Shown: in pieces, positions 1 through 11,682 of the stretch
How positions within the stretch are numbered: the stretch's first letter is position 1
How the letters are laid out: every line of letters starts with the position of its first letter
Assembly (NCBI GenBank): GCA_963573385.1
Contig: CAUYLG010047141.1
Span: forward strand, 31,738-95,737
Source: Cacajao melanocephalus
Taxonomy: Eukaryota; Chordata; Mammalia; Primates; Pitheciidae
Direction of reading: 5' to 3'
Length of the DNA stretch: 64,000 nucleotides
The notes under the pieces: generated by a model
What the model was told of the DNA's origin: nothing
Database searches by the model: none
What the model saw: only the letters and a program-made list of their open reading frames with translations
Translations under genes and position numbers: made by a program

Positions 1-881
1 TTAAGACGTAGTCACAGATTCCCTTTTTCACACACTCTCCCAGGCATTCAAGCTGCCTAAGCAAGAGCTCTACTTGGTAATGTGGATAGCAGTTTCAATT
101 GTATCTTGTACTACAAGGTAATGCAACTTAATTTCTTTTAAAAGTGTTATATAACTTAACATCTTTTATTGAGTCATCTTGGCTTTGCTTTGAACTAAGC
201 CAAATTAGTAATTTGACCAAATGGTACATTCTCTAGCTTCTTATCTCTGAGGAGTTCAAGATAACCATATAAAAAGGCAAAAATTCTTATGTTGTTTATT
301 CTTTCATTACAATTAAACTGTGATACACATTTGATCATAACTTCCAATGTAACTGATATTTTTGATGACAAATTTCTAGCCATAGTGAGTCCTTTTATTT
401 TTGAATCAGTTATGCTAAAACAAAGGCAGTCTTTCTTATTTCAATTATATTGAATATTCACATTATTTATTAAAGAAGGATTATGCAACATTTAAATGAA
501 GCCTCCAATCCATAAAATACCTGTCACAGATGAAAAACAAGAACGCGGATAAGCATAATGCATCCATTTACAGGCTATGGGTCCACTCTCCCTCAAGGAA
601 TGTTATAAATCCACCTGGTATCCCTGGGCGTCAGGCTTGGCCACAACATCTGTGGCTGGAGAAGCCAATGTGGCCCAGGAGCTCCCTGCTGGCTGCACAT
701 CTGAACGGCTTCAAGAGTACAAGTTTCCCCATCAAAGGTTTGGAATAAATTACACTAAAAAATTGGCTCCAGAAAGAATTATTTTGGATAGGACAAGGTG
801 AAGCTCTCATGAGGTGTGTTAAATGCATCCCTCTGTGCAGTGGGCGGCTGCAGGAGAGCTGGAGGGGGTGCTCAAAGGCTA

Positions 882-939
882 TGGGGAAAGTGGAGAAACT
901 CTAACCCTGCTGTGGGGAAAGTGGAGAAACTCTAACCCT
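882..939. repeat. Two-copy tandem duplication, 31-bp period
   Basis: A 27-bp unit (882-908) recurs exactly at 913-939, separated by 4 bp. The unit begins TGGGGAAAGTGG and ends CTAACCCT. The copies are identical, so the duplication is either recent or maintained. It could be length-polymorphic. Confidence 0.9.
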
Positions 940-1403
940 TGGACGGAAATGCCAAATCTACTGACTAGACAAGGTTTTGGAAATGCATTTTTTAAACAAA
1001 TGGTTTTACAAAGCCTTATAACTTAATATGAATATATATCTTATAAACTAGTCATCTTTTTCCTGATATTTCATTTTCAAAGGCTGTCCTTCCCCACTTC
1101 ATGGAGTGCTAGAGCCAGATCACGCTAGCTTATGAGAGCCGATTGTTAAGTTTTCAGGAATTTTGTGAGTCAGTTGTCAAACACAGCTGCTATTAAAATT
1201 AAATTACATAAACTTTCAGTTATATAAGTTATCTTAAAAACAAGGGCAAGAAATACCCCAAACTCATCATCACTTCCTAATTATTTTGCTACATTTGATT
1301 ATGGATCTATGTTCTTGAGGTTAGTTACATCTCTCTCACTTGTTTGGTGGACATACTGTATAATGGTGGGCCACTGTGTATCTCATTACATCTCCATGGT
1401 CAG

Positions 1404-1430
1404 TGATGTCACAGGGGTTGTTTGACGTCA
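1404..1430. promoter_or_regulatory. Paired CRE-like sites
   Basis: TGATGTCA at 1404-1411 and the full palindromic CRE TGACGTCA at 1423-1430 lie 19 bp apart start to start, about two helical turns. A CRE half-site type (TGACGTGA) is at 1685-1692. AP-1 type TGAGTCA sites are at 1166-1172 and 1796-1802. CREB/ATF and AP-1 factors bind such motifs. Occupancy or enhancer activity here is inference, since motifs of this length also arise by chance. Confidence 0.35.
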
Positions 1431-2849
1431 ACATGATGGGAGTATTTGCATCACAAAAACTGACTACAAATCAGGGCTTAGACTTACCATTTCATTGATG
1501 ATCCAGACAAGAAAGTGGAGGAAATGTTAATAATGCATACTAAATTTAAACATGTGTTGTGCCTGTTATTATATATGAATAGCCTAAAAATTGACAGAAG
1601 ATTCTTCTAGTATTTAACAACTATTAAAGTATTATCTAATTCAGCAAAGAAGTTGCTCATGTCATCAATGAACAAACGTTGTACTGACGTGAGTCTTTGT
1701 TGTGTGTTTTTCCTTAATATGTGAAGATATTAACCAACAATTTGCACAGGAATTATACTTGTTTGTTAACTGCCATCATAGGTTGGCTAAGGACATGAGT
1801 CAGATAAAAATCAAGGAACGCATCCCATAAGAAATCAATTTACTATATAGAATGTACAATATAGAGTTTTGTATATTTTATTATACTTACAAATTATGTC
1901 CTTATATCCTTTATGTTAGTAACATTTATAGTAAATCAATGCACATATTTATGCATACATTTCTTTCCTGGAGAGTTGATTGTTAGACTTTTACTAGCAC
2001 ATCACTGTCCATAAATAAATTTGAGTTTCTTACTCCTGCTTGGACTTTGCCTTTGTTTTCCCAGAGCCAAAGTTCCTCCTGTATTAGATGCTGGACGAGC
2101 AATGGCACAAGTGAGGGAGAAAGATGCTTGGCCTGCTTAAAATGGCACTTGGAATGCCCCACAAAAGGAACTACAGCTTTGCCAGAAGAGAAGAGGCAAC
2201 AGGAAGTCTTTCTGTTCATGCCTTCCCTAGGCCCTGAACATAGATTCTATTCATCAGAAAAAATACATGTGAAAAAATTTTTTAGCTACTTACCCAGACT
2301 GCTTCCCCATGGCATTTTTTGTTCTAGTACTCTGAGCCCATGGAGCCATATTCTATCTCCCAATACATGGTTCAGACCCATTTTAGTTTGACAACCTGTT
2401 ACACCTCCTTCTCTTTAATGCAACCACACCCAAGCTTAATGGTCTGAGATCTGTTAATGTCACCAGCTTTGGCTCATAGCCTATGAGTCAGACTGTACCT
2501 CCCAGCACCCACATCCCCACACCATCAAGAAAGGGCAGACTGGTAGCCCAGTAGTGTCTAGCAAAAGGCAGGGGCTCCCTGGATGCCATTTAACCAGTGG
2601 CTTTGCCAGGGACAGTAGCAGGGAAAGGAGGATCATGGTAGTGGCTACATGATGGCTTGCTTGTGACTCATTTGGGGTGCCCCTTGAGTTAGTCTAAGTA
2701 TCAGATAGAATATGGTATTTGAAAGAAAATTAAACTTACTATTTTGTACTCTCTGGGCATGTTCAAGCATTCATAGACTTGAGAAAGTGTTCTTACCCTC
2801 ATAGCAATATCCTTCTAACGACTCCTGCACAGAGGGAGGACTGTGTGGA

Positions 2850-3010
2850 CCAGTGGGGAAAGATTTGAAGTCAGGGGACTTGGTTCTACTCTCATTTCTG
2901 TTACTAATGAACAGGTTATTTTACTTCCTTGGAAATTAGTTTTATATAAAATTATCTACAGTTTCTGGTAGAAATGGTTCCTTATAACTCTGTCACTCTA
3001 TGACACTTCA
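2850..3010 (+). mobile_element. MIR-family SINE fragment
   Basis: Diverged match to the MIR body: the segment after box B (ttggttctactc), a degenerate ACTTCCTTGG region, then the 3' part through ctctgtcactctatga. MIR is a tRNA-derived SINE mobilised by L2 before the mammalian radiation. Confidence 0.6.
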
Positions 3011-6000
3011 TCTTTTGTTTCACAGGGTAAATGACACACATGTCTTTGGTCAGAAAGTCAAGGGCACAGCCTAGCATATTGGTCATATCAATTCTTTGAA
3101 TCCCAGGCCTCAAATCCTTTATGGCACTAGGCATAAATCATAAATAATTCCAGGCTACTACTCCCAGATTTCTTAGAAGGATCAGAGCACTGACATTCTT
3201 TGGCAAATGAAAAAAGAAATTCAGTTATCTGGAATGCAATTTAAAAAAAAGAGAATATTCTCTCCTGTTGAAAATCTTTTTGAAGGGCAGTAGCAGTTTT
3301 TCTCGCTTTAGTAAAAACAGAGAAAATAACAGTATTTTTCCTATTATCATGGCTCTGTTCTGCTGTAGGAATGAGATTCGGAATATAAATGATCATTATG
3401 CATTCAACATCATTTGCTTTGCCTGTAGAAGATTTAAGAGATTGGCCTGAACATATATTGTCTTAGGAGAACCTTTTATTGATTCTATTTTTCTTCTTGC
3501 TTAGACATTTTTGTTGATTACATAATATATTTTATTAATTATGTCTGTGGTCTCCATCAATCACTTAAAGTTTAAATCTTTCTCATAAAAGTGGAACATC
3601 AAAAAAAGTTTCAAATATTTTTTAGGTGGTGGTGGTAGTGGTAGTGTTCCATTTTGCTAGGTTCTGGTTAATTAAAGTGCTAAGATGTTTAAAGAATCCA
3701 GAAACATAAAACATTTGTACTGTGTTCTGGGTATCAAAGACTACAGTTGTTATTCAACAAGACAGTTGCTCATAAGCAAATGTTTTCAGCCTGACCCACC
3801 CTGTGGCAGGAGCTGCTTTTCCTCGGATGCAATTAATTCCTCAGTATTGGATTTTGGGGTTGTCATGGTTTTACTCTTTAATTTAGAACTGCTTTTTGGA
3901 GCACCATCTCTGTGTCCTCTTTATGCAGTCTCAGCCTCTAAGGAGGTTGCATTCCACTGTTCAGGTACTGGATTTATTCCCTGCCCAGACCAAGACCAAT
4001 TTCCAAGGCAATGAAAGAGAAAGGGAGTGTGCGAAAGATGAGCAAGAAGGAAAGAGACAGAAGAGCAAAAAAGCGGGGCTAGTCACACAGAACTTGGGCT
4101 TAATTTTTCAATAGGAGAACAGAATTCAAACTCTAAGAACAAGAACACCAGTCTCATCCACTTCTGGAGTGTCTGAGGTGAGGTGGAGCCTGTCTTCTAA
4201 CGGGAATCATAGGCTTTAGGTATCAAAACTGTGGCATGTAGTTCATCCACTGGGCTGTTCTGACTCAAGACTTTCCTGCTCATTGTCAACAGGATATCAT
4301 AAACCCTGGTCCTATCATAACACTATTTCAATCATGCAAAGATTAAAAAAAAAAAGTTAAGCCTGAGCTGTTTGTATTAAAGAATTCAGAGGTAATCCTG
4401 TTTCTTGATGACCCTGGTGTTGGAGTCTTTTTGTGTATCCTTGGGTAAGAAATGGAACTGAGTCTTCATTCCCATGCAACCAACCAATCAACCAACGAAA
4501 CCAACTGTCTCTTCACTCACCTCCACTGCTGCCCCCCTGCCAAATGTAAAACATTGTCTCTGTTGTTGAGCTCTTGATATAGCCATGAACTGATTATTTC
4601 TTTGTGGCTTACTCATTTTGTCAATTATTCAGGTAGTTTTCTCTTGACTACCTCTTAGGATCTTTACCAGTAATGACAGAAGATGGTCTCGAACTATTTC
4701 ATTTGGTCATGCATTAACAGTTCTCGAATTACTTTTAATAGAAGCAAAGCTGCAACTGATGCATAAAGCTAGGATTTTGCCTTATTCTGGTGGTTCAGTT
4801 GTTTATGTCAGCTCTAACCTACATTTCTATTGGTATTTGAGAAGTTATTCTCACATCTATTTTTTAAAAAATTCAAAATCAGTTTTGTCAAGTGGCTGAG
4901 ACCCAGCCCCTAGAGCATAGTGGTGGTAATGTTGATGTGCTATGCCTCCTGGCTTTATTCTAGGTAAATAAATCAATAACAACCCTTTTGATCCTTTCAC
5001 CTTTCTTTTACTTCCACTGTGGAAAAGTTTAGGTAGAAATATATCTGTGTATCTATATCATGCATGTTTTTTTGTGAAAAGGGTAATGGAATACAGAATG
5101 CCATACATGGATTATTCCCACTATGAATTAGTCTCTTTTATCTGACTCTGACCAAAACAGATGTTGGCAGCCTTTCTATTCCAGCTCCCTAAGTCAGACT
5201 AAGACTATCAGTTCCGCTTAGGGAAGCTGTAGGGAAATGATTTAACTCTTTCAATAGACTCTTAGTAATTTTCCCCTTGGTTCCCTTTTATTATAAACTA
5301 CAAACAAACAAAATTAGAATACATCTCTATGCAACAATGAAAGAAAAATAGCAATATTAAAAATACATCAAATACAACTCTAGAGGGAAGTGAATTTTTA
5401 TTCAAGGACTTTTGAGAATTCTGACATTGAAAAGACATCTTTGCTTGAGGAGGCAGCTGAATGTGTTTCCAACTTACAGTCAAAGATCATTTGCATAGAA
5501 TACCAAAAGAGCCATTTTTTTTAAATTCAGAGAAAGAATATCTATCAGAGTGTGGCAGGATGTATCCTGCCAGGATTCTTCTCTTTTCTGCAGAAACTGA
5601 CCATTTAAAAAAGTCTTTCTATGATTGGTGCCACAATAAAGCTCTTGTATGGATTCTGCAATAAAATGTAAATTAATGGAATGTGAAAAATGGAGGGACT
5701 GCAAGGGAAAGGATCAAAGGGTGAGAAGGGAAAGGGAGATTATCAGAAAAAAATGTTCAATAAACACATAGCATTTCAGGAATTTATCATGGAAAGAAAC
5801 AATCTCTTTTTAGATTTCAGGTAAAAACAAAATTATTTTAAATTACTATTTAAAGACTTTAAGCATTTTCCAAACCATGCAAAGGAAACAGGAAAAAAAA
5901 ATTACTTCTTAGACTCCAGGTACTTTTACATAATTTATCTCACTTACTTCTCATAATTATCCTATAAAGTGAGCATTTCTATCATTTTTTCATACCTTAC

Positions 6001-6254
6001 CCATGCCAGGACACCTGTGCATTAGACTCCCAGGTAATCAGGTTCTGTGGACTAATACCTCTGCCGGCACATTCTCTGTATCCTGTAGCTCTTGCAGAAG
6101 CATTGGAAATACATGGCAGGAAGGGCCTGCTGCCTTTCTTGCCCAAACCCTTCCAACAAAGTCATCAAACAGTAAGTGTAACTGAGGATGCATTTAACCA
6201 CTATTCATCAGTAAATAGCATCTGAAAACTCAAATTCTGCATACTGCCAAAGTA
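3011..6254. other. Mostly unclassified sequence; possible MIR scrap
   Basis: No gene recognised. A short CCAA-type simple run is at 4479-4504. A weak antisense MIR-like piece lies near 5915-5995 (cttttacataatttatctcac, then atcctataaagtgagc). A donor-like AGTAAGTG near 6171 ends a 60-codon open frame, but no convincing exon can be built around it. Confidence 0.4.
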
Positions 6255-6475
6255 AAAGCTACTATTTGTTGATGCACTTACCATATGCTGGGAATGACGC
6301 TAAACCTAATTTAATCCTTTCAGTAGCCTGCAATGTAGGTGCTGTATTTTTTTTTTCATTTTCAGAAATTAAAATTAAAGGGGTTGTTAGTCACCTGATA
6401 TCACACAACCAAGAAATGGCAAAATCTGGCATTTTAAATTCCAGAGCTTGAATTCCTAACTGCCTTATTCAAAAC
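6255..6475 (-). mobile_element. MIR SINE
   Basis: Antisense MIR. The reverse complement of its 3' end (actatttgttgatgcactta) is followed by a degenerate tatgctggg, atttaatcctttcagtagcc, and a gtcacacag-like core (gatatcacacaacc). Moderately diverged and nearly full length. Confidence 0.7.
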
Positions 6476-6734
6476 ACAGTTCTGTTGCATGTCCTTTAGT
6501 TCACTCACAGCCATGGAAGAAATGGGGTATGCCTCCTGTTCTCTTTCTCCAGTGACCTCACCTCAGAACCCAGAGGTCCTTCTCTTCCCATCGCTGCACT
6601 GTCACTAGAAGGTATGCTGTGTTGTGTAAGAAACAGCCCAGAAAGATATTTTTTGAGACACATAGCATTTCTGCTTAGGTGATAAGTGATGGCCACACTG
6701 TTACTTGTTGATCACAAAAGGGCTTAAAACAGTG

Positions 6735-6850
6735 ACATTAAATACCAGAGGAAATCGTGGATCACAAAAGTTCACTAACTTGCCTGTCACACAGGCAAGT
6801 ATACTAGGATTTGGAGCTAATTAGTCACCCTGATCTGGATTTGAGACACA
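6735..6850 (-). mobile_element. MIR SINE fragment with perfect hairpin
   Basis: An antisense MIR core is recognisable (gaggaaat..., aacttgcctgtcacac, ggatttggagc, ccctgatctgg). Mutation has created a perfect 10-bp inverted repeat at 6778-6800 with a 3-nt loop, made of acttgcctgt and its complement. Confidence 0.55.
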
Positions 6851-7299
6851 GTAGGATTGAAATTTGTAACTTATAACATTGACCGATTCTTCACCCTCTT
6901 TCCATTGTACTGAAGGGCTGGGCTATTTTTTTTGGTTCAGCATGTTTGGGATCTGCTATCGTGTTTTCAGTCATGAGAACCTGTTCCATGAGGTAAGGTC
7001 CTGTCCATTAACTTTTGAGCAGGACACATGCCTAATATAGCTGTGTTGGCCATACAGGCAATTTGGATAACATCTGTTCTGCCAGCCCACTGACAAACTT
7101 CCACGTTAGGGAGGTCACAAAGCAAACTTGCACATTTGTCAATAGATTCTTCTTTGTGTGTAGTTCTCACTTACTCCTGCAGCTGATAACAAAGAAGGCA
7201 TCATGTGTCTGTAGGACAGCCGCCTCCTGGCATTTGCACTAAAATTCAGTTTCTTATGACAGTGTTTTTGTTTTGTTGTCAGGATTCCTCCCTCTTCTT
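6851..7299. other. Unclassified sequence
   Basis: No gene or repeat recognised. The open frames here are short and on the reverse strand only. Confidence 0.4.
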
Positions 7300-7767
7300 C
7301 CCATAAGCAAACACCTCTCCTGTTCTAGGAGCTGGGGATTCTGTAGTGAATGAGACAGGCAAGGTCCCTGCTGTCATGGCGTGTGCATCTAGTGCGGGTA
7401 GTAAGACGATGAACAAAATAATTTTCAAAGCAAACAAAATAGTGAGGTGCTCTGGAGAGCACATGGAGATCTGTTGTAGAGGGTTGGTTGAGGAGGGTTT
7501 CTCTAAGAGTCAATGCTCAGGTTGAAACTAGAATGACCAGATGGAGCCAGCCAGGAGAAGAACTGGCAGTGCATTCCAGGGAAAGGGAAGTCCAAAAGCA
7601 ACGTCTTAAGAGGAGAAAAACCTGGCAGGTTCTTGGAATAGAAAGAAGGCATGTGGGCCCAATGTCTACGGTGGAGAGAGGCAGGAGACGATCTCAGAGA
7701 GGTTGTCAGCGCACAGACCATATTCAACATTGAAGACCCTTAAAGGGTTTGGATGTTGTCGTCAGTA
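7300..7767 (-). mobile_element. L2 LINE fragment, antisense, first part
   Basis: Matches the reverse complement of the L2 3' region: tctaggagctggggattctg, caaggtccctgctgtcatgg, gtgctctggagag, gcattccaggg. Some open frames overlap it but are not L2 reverse-transcriptase reading frames. The match continues after the Tigger-type insertion at 7768-8590. Confidence 0.75.
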
Positions 7768-8590
7768 TAGTTATGGGCTGCATAACAACGTTCCCGTCAG
7801 TGACAGACTTCATGTACATCACTTGTCCCATAAGATTATAATGGAACTGAAAAATTCCAGTCACCTAGTGATGTCTTGATGATTCTGACCCTGTGTTTCC
7901 CTAGGCTAATGTATGTGTGTGTGTCTCAGTTTTTAACAAAAATGTTTAAAAAGTAAAAACCAAAACTTTTTAAAAATAGAAAAAAACTTATAGAATAAGG
8001 ATATAAAGGCAACATTTTGTACAGCTGTACAATCTGTTTTAAACTACATGTAACAAGAGTTAAAAAGCTTAAAAATATTAAAAAGTTTATAAAGTAAAAA
8101 AGTTGTGGCAAACTAAGGTTAATTTATTATTGAAGAAGGAAAATTTTTGTGTAAATTAGTGTAGCCTAAGTGTACAGTGTTTATAAAATCTAGAGTAGCA
8201 TATAGCAATGTCCTCGGCCTTCACATTCACTCACCACTCACTCACTGACTCACCCAGACCAGCTTCTAGTCCTGCAAGCTCCATTCATGATATGTGCCCT
8301 AGACAGGTGGACCATTTTTCATTTTTATACCATATTTTTATTACATCTTTTATATGTTTAGATACACAATTACTTGCCATTGTGTTACAATTGCCTACAG
8401 TATTCAGTACAGTAACATGCTGTATGGGTTTGTAGCCTCGGAGCAATAGGTTATACCAGATAGCCTAGGTAAGTAGTAGGCTATACCATCTAGGTTTGTG
8501 TAAAGTACTCTCTATGATGTTTGCACAACAACGAAATCATCCAAGGACAAATTTTTCAGAGTGTACCTGTTGTTAAGCAATGGATGATTG
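7768..8590 (+). mobile_element. Tigger-type DNA transposon (MER2-like ends)
   Basis: The left end (agttatgggctgcataacaacg) and right end (gttgttaagcaatggatgattg) form degenerate terminal inverted repeats of about 25 bp, flanked by TA on both sides, as expected for TcMar-Tigger elements. Subterminal blocks (cccataagattataatgg; agtacagtaacatgctgta; ctataccatctaggtttgtg; gatgtttgcacaacaacg) match MER2-like elements. At 823 bp it is longer than the roughly 345-bp MER2 MITE as I recall it, because of about 400 bp of AT-rich interior. No transposase frame survives. It sits inside an antisense L2, so it is younger than that L2. Strand is arbitrary. Confidence 0.75.
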
Positions 8591-8592
8591 TA

Positions 8593-8952
8593 TCTTAAAA
8601 ATACCTTGGAGACGTTTGAGCTCAAGAATGACATGACATGAATAACTTAAGAAGAACACTAAAGCTATTCCTGTGTGTAGGGGAACAAGAATGGCAACAG
8701 GGAAACTAGATGGAAATCATTCAGGTGAGATGGTGATGGCTGGGATCAAAGTGATAGCTGTGGTGAGATTTGAGATTGAGGTTCCTGAGATGAGAAGAGT
8801 TGGGGAAGATCACTTTCAGGGATAGGGTGAAGGTAAACTCCATAGTTCTATTAAGTTGATAAACTTGAAATGCCTATTAGATTTACAAGTAGAGAGTCTG
8901 GTTGGAAGTTGCATATACGTATCTGGAGCTCAGAGCTGGAGATAGAAGTTTG
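8593..8952 (-). mobile_element. L2 LINE fragment, antisense, second part
   Basis: Continues the L2 interrupted by the Tigger-type element. Recognisable pieces are gaatgacatgacatg, aacttgaaatgcctattaga, tacgtatctggagctcag and ctggagatagaagtttg, all from the antisense of the L2 3' ORF2 region. Together with 7300-7767 about 830 bp of L2 is present. Confidence 0.75.
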
Positions 8953-9469
8953 AATTCCTTTGCTAATTTGAAGCTATCTCAGTTACAGTGAAAAAAAGTG
9001 TTTTCAAATTGAGATAAATCCTAGCAAATAAAAATTGGGAAAATGGCATTTCTAGAAAAGGAGAAGGGTTACATTATTTACTTTGCAGTTTATTGTATGA
9101 GGATACATTTATGTATAAGACACGTATACTCTGTATTACATACATACAGATTATAAAAAGTCAGACCTAATTACTTGGGCTCTAGGAACTCACATTTAGC
9201 AGACAACACCCATATGAGCAACAGACACTTGTAACCTACTTCCTTGCCCTGTACTGAACAAAAGGCTTCCACCAGGTGTGCCTATCCTTTTCTTGGATAT
9301 TGAATGAGGAATAATTCCTGCGTCTAATCCTTCAGGTCGCTAGAATCAGCTCTGGAGGTCAGTGGACTGACATGCAGGAGGTAGACCACTCTCAAGCACT
9401 AACACCGTGTGCACTTAGCCGTGGGAAAGGTATTTCTGTACAAGAAGCTAAAGGAGCCTGCCAAAAGAT
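8953..9469. other. Unclassified sequence
   Basis: AT-rich, no gene or recognisable repeat. Confidence 0.4.
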
Positions 9470-9640
9470 TACAAACCTTTGCCTTGAGGTTCAGGAGAGG
9501 CTTCGCAGCAGAGGTGACATTTGAGATGCATCTTGAACTAGGAGCAGGAGTTTGCCATGGGGCATGGGAGGAGTGGGAAGGCTGTTTCTACCAAGAGAGT
9601 TTTCCAGAACGAAGGGGTGTCCTGGAGAAAGTCAGCCAAA
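9470..9640 (-). mobile_element. L2 LINE fragment, antisense
   Basis: The block around gaggtgacatttgagatgca, then cttgaactaggagcaggag and gggaaggctgtttc, matches antisense L2 3' ORF2 sequence. A 78-codon open frame at 9409-9645 is explained by this repeat. Confidence 0.5.
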
Positions 9641-10609
9641 AATGATTCTTCATCTTTGAACACATTTCCCAGCTGGATATACAGATCCAGGTGATCTTTG
9701 CTAGGTTATTCAAATTTTTATTTAACTTTTGAAATATGCCAATGCCAGACTTTCAATGTTTCATAGATGCATTAAAAATCCTGGGTCATTTTATTCAACT
9801 TGTGGTGACATGAGGCACATTTTCATATAGAGCTTTGACTGGAGAGTGCTCTTCCCTCTACCCTCCCATCTTCTGTCATAGGCAGAATTGACAAAAACTG
9901 TACATAAGTAGATGATTACAGCATAACTATAACTGATTTCCTTTTATGTAAAAAAATTCCAAAATGATAATTATGGGTAATTACTGTAGCATAGACCTCA
10001 ATCTGTTCACCTTCTAACCTGAAGTGAGTTCAACTGGAGGTCACATATTGCAGATGGTGGCTAGTTTTTGAACACACTGGTGCTCTCTTTAACATTGCAT
10101 TTGTAAGAAAATGCTTTTCAGCCACCTCTTGGCTTCAGTTTGAAGTTACTATCTCTTCCCATTACACCCTGTAATGCCAATTTCATCCTCTTCATTTTAA
10201 TGACTCAATACAGATGTTTAATTGAAGATTAGGAAAAAGATTACCCAGAACAAGATTTTCTGATTGTTGATAGTAAAATATTTGCAAACCACTGCCCTGT
10301 TTATGTCACTTAGGCTCTGAAATTCCTCCAGATCTCCTGGAAATTGCGCAGAGTAACAAAGTCACGGCCAACAGATAGACAGGCTAGTTTGTAGGAAAGC
10401 TCCGATTAACCCCGTTAGTTTCTAGAAGTTTGTCTGTGCATGACAGACTGAATAGTAGTGGTTTGTTGGGAGCAGCAAGGAATTAATATCTCCTCATCTT
10501 CCCAGGTAAACAGAAGATAAAAGTTGCTTTTCTGCTGTCAACTTTAAGCATGTCTCTTGCCATGATTGTGTAAAAACATTTAGGAAAAATACAAATGACT
10601 TAGCTTGAG
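9641..10609. other. Unclassified sequence
   Basis: No gene or repeat family recognised. Confidence 0.4.
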
Positions 10610-10765
10610 CAAGTTATACCAACTGTCTGATTTCTCAAGCTGATAAATGAGGATAATATCTCCTTCACAGAGTGCCAAGATTAAATTAAAGCATTCATAT
10701 AAATAATCCAACCTGGAGCCTGGCAATTCTGAGTATATGACACATGTTAATTATTTCCTCTTACC
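10610..10765 (+). mobile_element. MIR SINE, 3' portion
   Basis: Sense MIR tail: gataaatgaggataatatct, ccttcacagagtg, aagattaaattaaagc, cctggagcctggcaattctg and acatgttaattatt. The tRNA-like head is not recognisable. Confidence 0.65.
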
Positions 10766-11308
10766 TGGAGCCTTATTAGGGCTGCTAATACCAAAATTTG
10801 ATGTTCCTGATTTCAAAATTTTCCAAGTTAAATAATTAGTTTCAGCTACCAATGAATGCCTTACAAGAAATCAATTTCACCAGTGACCCATTTGACCATT
10901 TATTTTAGTGATCAGAATAATAACAAACCCTGGCGCTGGTGTTTGCAGTTGACCTCAGGTGGTCTTCCTGTTATTTAAGGGCCCTGGCTCAATGTGATAG
11001 AAATAGGACTAGGACATACAATCTTCAGATTTATTATCTGTGTGACAATTTAGTAAAGTCTTTGGAGTATCACAATGGTTCTAGGGCAAGATGTTGATGA
11101 GTCTCCAAAATGGAAACGTTTATATAACTCCCTGGCTTTCCCACCATTATCCATTTTGTCTGTAAAACTTCACACAAGTTAATCGAACATTTAGAAATTT
11201 GTGTCTCATTTTATTGCTATTTTAAATAAAGAAATTTTTTTTTTAGAAGTAATTAATCAGAGATATGGCTTACACTAATAGAGGATCCTACAGTTGGATA
11301 CTGGGTAG

Positions 11309-11682
11309 TGTGATGGTTTGCATGGTCCCCTGAAGTTCACGTTTGGGAAACTTGATTCCCAGTGCAACAGCATCAATAGGTAGGACATTTAAGAGGTGAG
11401 TAGGTAATAAGGCTCTGCCCTCATGAGTGGATTAATGCCACTATCTTGGGAGTGGCATCCTTATAAAGGATAGGTTCTGTCCCTTTCCCTCTCTTTCTTG
11501 CACACTCTCTCATCATGTGATGCCTTACACATGTTATGACACAGCAAGAAGGCTTTCACCGATGTGGCTCCTCCATCTTGGACTTCTCAGTCTCCAGAAC
11601 TGTGCGCTGAATAAATTTCTATTGTTTATAAACTACCCAGGCTGTGGTATTCTGTTACAGCAAAACAAAATGGACTAAGACA
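11309..11682 (+). mobile_element. MST-type (ERVL-MaLR) solo LTR
   Basis: About 374 bp. It starts TGTGATGGTTTGCATGGTCC, has the MST blocks gctctgccctcatgagtgga, catgtgatgccttacacatg and tctccagaactgtg, a polyadenylation signal (aataaatttct near 11611) and the end tggactaagaca. No adjoining internal retroviral sequence is seen, so it is a solo LTR. The 5-bp flanks (ggtag and gatcg) no longer match perfectly. Confidence 0.85.

Larger units (their letters stand above)
1..2849. other. Unclassified AT-rich sequence, no gene seen
   Basis: No repeat family or exon structure is recognised here. Open frames are under 115 codons, overlap on both strands and have no family resemblance. A short tandem duplication and a cluster of CRE/AP-1-like sites are listed separately. 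Very old repeats could be missed by eye. Confidence 0.5.

Noticed and set aside
2047..2391. 114-codon plus-strand frame
   Set aside because: Overlaps a 78-codon opposite-strand frame, no motif or splice context, and length is within chance for this size of window.
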